Below, piece after piece: positions 4,886 through 6,824 of a stretch of 6,824 nt of DNA. Under the pieces are notes generated by a model. That model did not search any database. It was not told the origin of the DNA and saw only the letters and a list, made by a program, of their open reading frames with translations. Source of the stretch: G001797105 sp964528155 (GTDB lineage: Bacteria; Chloroflexota; Anaerolineae; Anaerolineales; E44-bin32); assembly GCA_964528155.1 (NCBI GenBank), contig CAZGRL010000171.1, forward strand, positions 1 through 6,824. Direction: 5' to 3'. The first letter of the stretch is position 1, and each line of letters begins with the position of its first letter. The position numbers and the translations under genes are program-made.

Positions 4886-6528
4886 TCGCGCAGAACCACT
4901 CGACCACGAGCGGGGTTCCGCCTATCACTGGGTAGATGGACCTCGCCACCAAGACGGATGCGGCGGCGTACGTCCTGCACGCCGTCCGTCTCCGGACCTT
5001 CGAAATGGCGGAAATGAAGCGCGGCGGGCAGATCTCCCGTCAACTCATAGAACCGGTACTCGACGGAATTGCGAGCGCGCAAGATGTGCAGAGCAGGCAC
5101 CCCGACGCTGGCCAGCGTTCTGTTGAGATACGGCTCGCGGCCGGTGACCTGGTGTGTCATATCGGCGTCACGCAGTGTTCCACACACGGGGCAATGGGCC
5201 GACTCGAAACTGACCTGGTGCAGCGGGCGCAGGACTTCGTCCTTTGTGCCGCAACTGGGGCAGGTCAGGCTCGTCACAAGTTCGTGGTCTAGCTCGAGGA
5301 CCGCATCTGGGCCCATGTCGGCCTGCACGATGCGCAGCATCTCATCCAGGGTGGTGAACTCTGCGCGCGCCGGGATCTCGATGATCTGGCCATAAGTCCA
5401 GTGACTTTCGCAGTCCTCGCGAGGCAGGTATGCGGTGGTGTGCATGTCGTTGGTCATTCCATTGAAGTGGATCACCTTGCCCGGCTCAACAGGGAGGCCG
5501 TGGATGATTTTCAATGCTTCCTGCGACTGCATGCCGCCGATGATCGAGGCGATGGTCGGCGTCGTCGGAACCTTGCCCAGCAACACGTTCTCGCGCGCGA
5601 GCAGGGGGCAAGAGTAGCGCAGGGCGAGGTCTTTGCGCGCCTGCTCGGTGAGCGTGCACTCGAAACACGCCCCCTCGCCCGGGACGAACACTCGAACTAG
5701 GCCCAGGAGTTCCTGGATGGCACCGTCGACCCATGGTTTTCCCATCCAATAACAGAACCGATTAAGAGCCAGGCGCGCTTCACGATTGTCGAGGCACCCG
5801 ATGACGGCGTCCATCCGCCGGATGACCCCCAGTCCCAATTCCGACGTCACATCTCCATTCAAATACTGCACCTGGATCTCTGGGTTGAGAGCCTTGGCGC
5901 GCCCGGCGACGACCTCAGCCTTGCTTCGCCTCTCGTCCCCTTCTCGAAAGAGGACCGATCGGCTGAGATTGGCCATCTCGACGTTGTCGAAGTCTACGAT
6001 CATCACATGACCGACGCCCATCAGAGTCAGGTTCTTGACCACCTCATTCCCCAGGGCGCCGGCGCCGACGACAAGGACCTTGGCGGCGCGGACTCGGTCG
6101 CGTTCCCACCATGAAATCAGGTCGAACGTCCCCAGGCGATCGGTCTGCAAGTTCGGGATGTGGAGCGGCTTCTCCGAAGCGACTGGCAGTCGGCGCGGTC
6201 CGGTCGGGGGCTCATCGAGCCGGGTCACAGATGAGGTCGCCTTCGCCGGGGTGGAAGACCCGGCAAGCTGTCGGGCCTGGGCGACATTGGTCTCGTCGAT
6301 AGCGCGAGCGAACCAGCCGACGCCGGCCTGGGCCTCGATCAGTCGGCTCTCGCCCAGGGCTTTCAGGCCTTCGCGCAAGGTCGCCCGACTGACGCTGAGG
6401 AGCTCCATCAGTTCGCGCTCGGGCGGCATCCGCTCGCCCGGTTTGAACGTACCGTCGAGCAGGGAGGCGGCGAGCCTGCCTGCGACAACCTGTGCCAGTG
6501 TCTTGTGTGAAACGGGTTGGATCCCCAC
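4882..6528 (-). CDS. GntR winged-helix domain fused to UBA3/ThiF-like E1 activating enzyme
   Basis: This 548-residue protein probably adenylates the C terminus of a ubiquitin-like protein and takes it as a thioester. Residues about 7-77 are a FadR/GntR-type winged helix (PGERMPPERELMELLSVSR, then TLREGLKALGE). Residues about 131-385 are a ThiF/E1 fold: GAGALG nucleotide loop (155-160), D179/D181, NLSR (187-190), SKAE (202-205) and CLDNREAR. Like UBA3, it has CFEC (C288, C291) followed by YSC, which makes C307 the likely catalytic Cys. C373 and H376 may complete the zinc site. Residues about 382-500 resemble a UBA3 ubiquitin-fold domain interrupted by a CxxC...CxxC zinc ribbon (C423, C426, C446, C449). 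The GTG start is the only usable one: an in-frame stop lies at 6568-6570, and GAGG sits 5 bases upstream of the start. First gene of the operon; its stop overlaps the next start. The E1 call is firm. The UFD assignment is by-eye inference. Confidence 0.93.
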   Translation of the reverse strand: MGIQPVSHKTLAQVVAGRLAASLLDGTFKPGERMPPERELMELLSVSRATLREGLKALGESRLIEAQAGVGWFARAIDETNVAQARQLAGSSTPAKATSSVTRLDEPPTGPRRLPVASEKPLHIPNLQTDRLGTFDLISWWERDRVRAAKVLVVGAGALGNEVVKNLTLMGVGHVMIVDFDNVEMANLSRSVLFREGDERRSKAEVVAGRAKALNPEIQVQYLNGDVTSELGLGVIRRMDAVIGCLDNREARLALNRFCYWMGKPWVDGAIQELLGLVRVFVPGEGACFECTLTEQARKDLALRYSCPLLARENVLLGKVPTTPTIASIIGGMQSQEALKIIHGLPVEPGKVIHFNGMTNDMHTTAYLPREDCESHWTYGQIIEIPARAEFTTLDEMLRIVQADMGPDAVLELDHELVTSLTCPSCGTKDEVLRPLHQVSFESAHCPVCGTLRDADMTHQVTGREPYLNRTLASVGVPALHILRARNSVEYRFYELTGDLPAALHFRHFEGPETDGVQDVRRRIRLGGEVHLPSDRRNPARGRVVLRE

Positions 6529-6533
6529 CGCGG

Positions 6534-6537
6534 CCTC
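6534..6537 (-). promoter_or_regulatory. Ribosome binding site for the E1 gene
   Basis: GAGG on the minus strand lies 5 bases before GTG 6528. It supports this start, which includes the GntR domain in the protein rather than a shorter, E1-only product. Confidence 0.6.
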
Positions 6538-6540
6538 AGT

Positions 6541-6565
6541 TGTATGCCGGTCTGACCGCCATACA
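6541..6565. promoter_or_regulatory. GntR/FadR-type operator upstream of the E1 gene
   Basis: This 25-bp near-perfect palindrome is centred on 6553. The outer arms are TGTATG (6541-6546) and CATACA (6560-6565), the inner arms CGGTC and GACCG, with one mismatched pair apart from the centre base. Its core GTCTGAC (6550-6556) is GT-N3-AC, the pattern known for FadR-subfamily GntR operators. It ends 12 bases before the GTG start of a protein that itself begins with a GntR domain, so autoregulation is likely. That link is inference. Confidence 0.75.
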
Positions 6566-6570
6566 TCTTA
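6565..6570 (-). promoter_or_regulatory. Possible -10 box of the operon promoter
   Basis: On the minus strand these bases read TAAGAT, fitting TAnnnT. They abut and overlap by one base the 25-bp operator, so bound repressor would cover the start of transcription. I see no good -35 box at the matching distance, so this is a weak call. A TATAGT at 6707-6712 on the same strand is an alternative farther upstream. Confidence 0.25.
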
Positions 6571-6595
6571 TCCTGGATGGTGCGAGGCGGAGATG

Positions 6596-6607
6596 GTACT
6601 TAAGTAC
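6596..6607. promoter_or_regulatory. Perfect 12-bp palindrome, possible second operator
   Basis: GTACTTAAGTAC is exactly self-complementary and lies about 43 bases (centre to centre about 48.5) upstream of the main operator. It begins with GT and ends with AC as GntR sites often do, but the spacing between these differs from the 25-bp site. It could serve another regulator or be chance. Confidence 0.3.
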
Positions 6608-6708
6608 TAAAGCTATGGGCCAGCCGCCGGATGCTGCCTTGCCGGCAAGCGGGACTGCGAGACAAGACCGCAACACGGCAGCGGAATCGAGGGCTGCTAT
6701 TTCCCGAC

Positions 6709-6714
6709 TATAAT
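6709..6714 (+). promoter_or_regulatory. Consensus -10 box facing right
   Basis: TATAAT within GACTATAATG stands out in GC-rich DNA. The best -35 candidate, TCGAGG at 6687-6692 (16-base spacer), is poor. If real, it would drive a divergent transcript leaving the window. Confidence 0.3.
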
Positions 6715-6743
6715 GCTCCTCTATTCCGATTGGCGGATCCTTC

Positions 6744-6761
6744 CTGACGAGGAGCCGTCAG
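6744..6761. other. Short inverted repeat (hairpin)
   Basis: CTGACG and CGTCAG form a perfect 6-bp stem around a 6-base loop, AGGAGC. There is no T run on either side, so it is not an obvious terminator. In a rightward transcript the loop would display a Shine-Dalgarno-like AGGAG. Confidence 0.3.
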
Positions 6762-6824
6762 CCATCCAACAGCGAGATGGAATGAGAAGGCCGGTCCCTC
6801 TCAGAAGCGGGCTCCATCTTGTGT

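Larger units (their letters stand above)
6566..6824. other. Upstream non-coding region
   Basis: I find no convincing gene in this stretch on either strand. It contains a 12-bp palindrome at 6596-6607 (GTACTTAAGTAC), another at 6638-6649 (CTTGCCGGCAAG), a rightward -10-like box at 6709-6714 and a short hairpin at 6744-6761. It probably holds the operon promoter and perhaps the 5' region of a rightward gene beyond the window. A frame opening at ATG 6782 runs off the edge but is too short to judge. Confidence 0.5.

Noticed and set aside
3936..4952. A 338-codon open frame covering the RING gene in another minus-strand frame
   Set aside because: It has no membrane helices, zinc ligands or known motif and overlaps the E1 end. 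The 300-residue frame has all of these and a GTGA junction with E1.
4936..4966. IRLGG in the E1 C-terminal region resembling the LRLRGG ubiquitin tail
   Set aside because: It is internal, followed by about 20 more residues, and is in an Arg-rich stretch. A chance match is more likely.
72..6528. Long open frames on the + strand opposite the operon
   Set aside because: They are typical antisense shadows in GC-rich DNA. None shows a recognisable domain, and each lies opposite a well-supported gene.
6782..6824. Start of a rightward gene at ATG 6782
   Set aside because: Only 14 codons before the window edge, with a weak ribosome site. It cannot be told from chance.
1..6824. CRISPR array, tRNA, rRNA or insertion sequence
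   Set aside because: I saw no regularly spaced repeats, cloverleaf-like or rRNA-like sequence, transposase motifs or flanking inverted repeats. The only long repeat is the Ubl duplication.

Overview
The window is one tightly packed, leftward-transcribed (minus-strand) cluster of seven genes. It encodes what looks like a complete bacterial ubiquitin-like conjugation pathway joined to a membrane/surface module. In transcription order (right to left) the genes are: (1) a GntR-type DNA-binding domain fused to a UBA3/ThiF-like E1; (2) a four-helix membrane protein ending in a RING-like zinc domain, a candidate E3; (3) a YukD/EsaB-like ubiquitin-like (Ubl) domain fused to an E2 (UBC) domain with an intact HPN motif and catalytic Cys; (4) a free 88-residue Ubl ending in Gly; (5) a JAB/JAMM metalloprotease, a candidate deconjugase; (6) a glycine-rich membrane protein with a C-terminal FHA domain; (7) a secreted von Willebrand A (VWA) protein anchored by a C-terminal helix. 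Junctions are a 4-base overlap or gaps of 3 to about 65 bases, so a single operon is likely.

The E1 gene starts with GTG behind a GAGG ribosome site. Just upstream lies a 25-bp near-perfect palindrome (6541-6565) whose core GT-N3-AC matches the FadR/GntR operator pattern. The E1 carries the GntR domain at its own N terminus, so the simplest reading is that the first enzyme of the pathway is also the repressor or sensor of its operon. The remaining upstream DNA (6566-6824) has no convincing gene. It holds two 12-bp palindromes, a 6-bp hairpin and a consensus -10 box facing right. Bases 1-71, downstream of the last gene, carry a C-rich tract in the transcript (G-rich on the + strand).

How the parts may work together (inference): E1 activates the Ubl C-terminal Gly and passes it to the E2 Cys. 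The membrane RING directs conjugation near the inner face of the membrane, and JAB removes the tag or cuts Ubl from its E2 fusion. The FHA and VWA membrane proteins may be substrates, scaffolds or sensors. The VWA protein and the E2 end in strikingly similar basic tails (PR-hydrophobic-R-L near the C terminus), and both tails are predicted to be cytoplasmic.

The DNA is GC-rich, with Arg-rich proteins and leaderless-looking gene junctions. The set of E1, E2, RING, YukD-like Ubl and JAB resembles clusters known by comparative genomics mostly from uncultured or high-GC bacteria. FHA/VWA membrane partners make Chloroflexota my best guess, but the sequence alone does not prove it.
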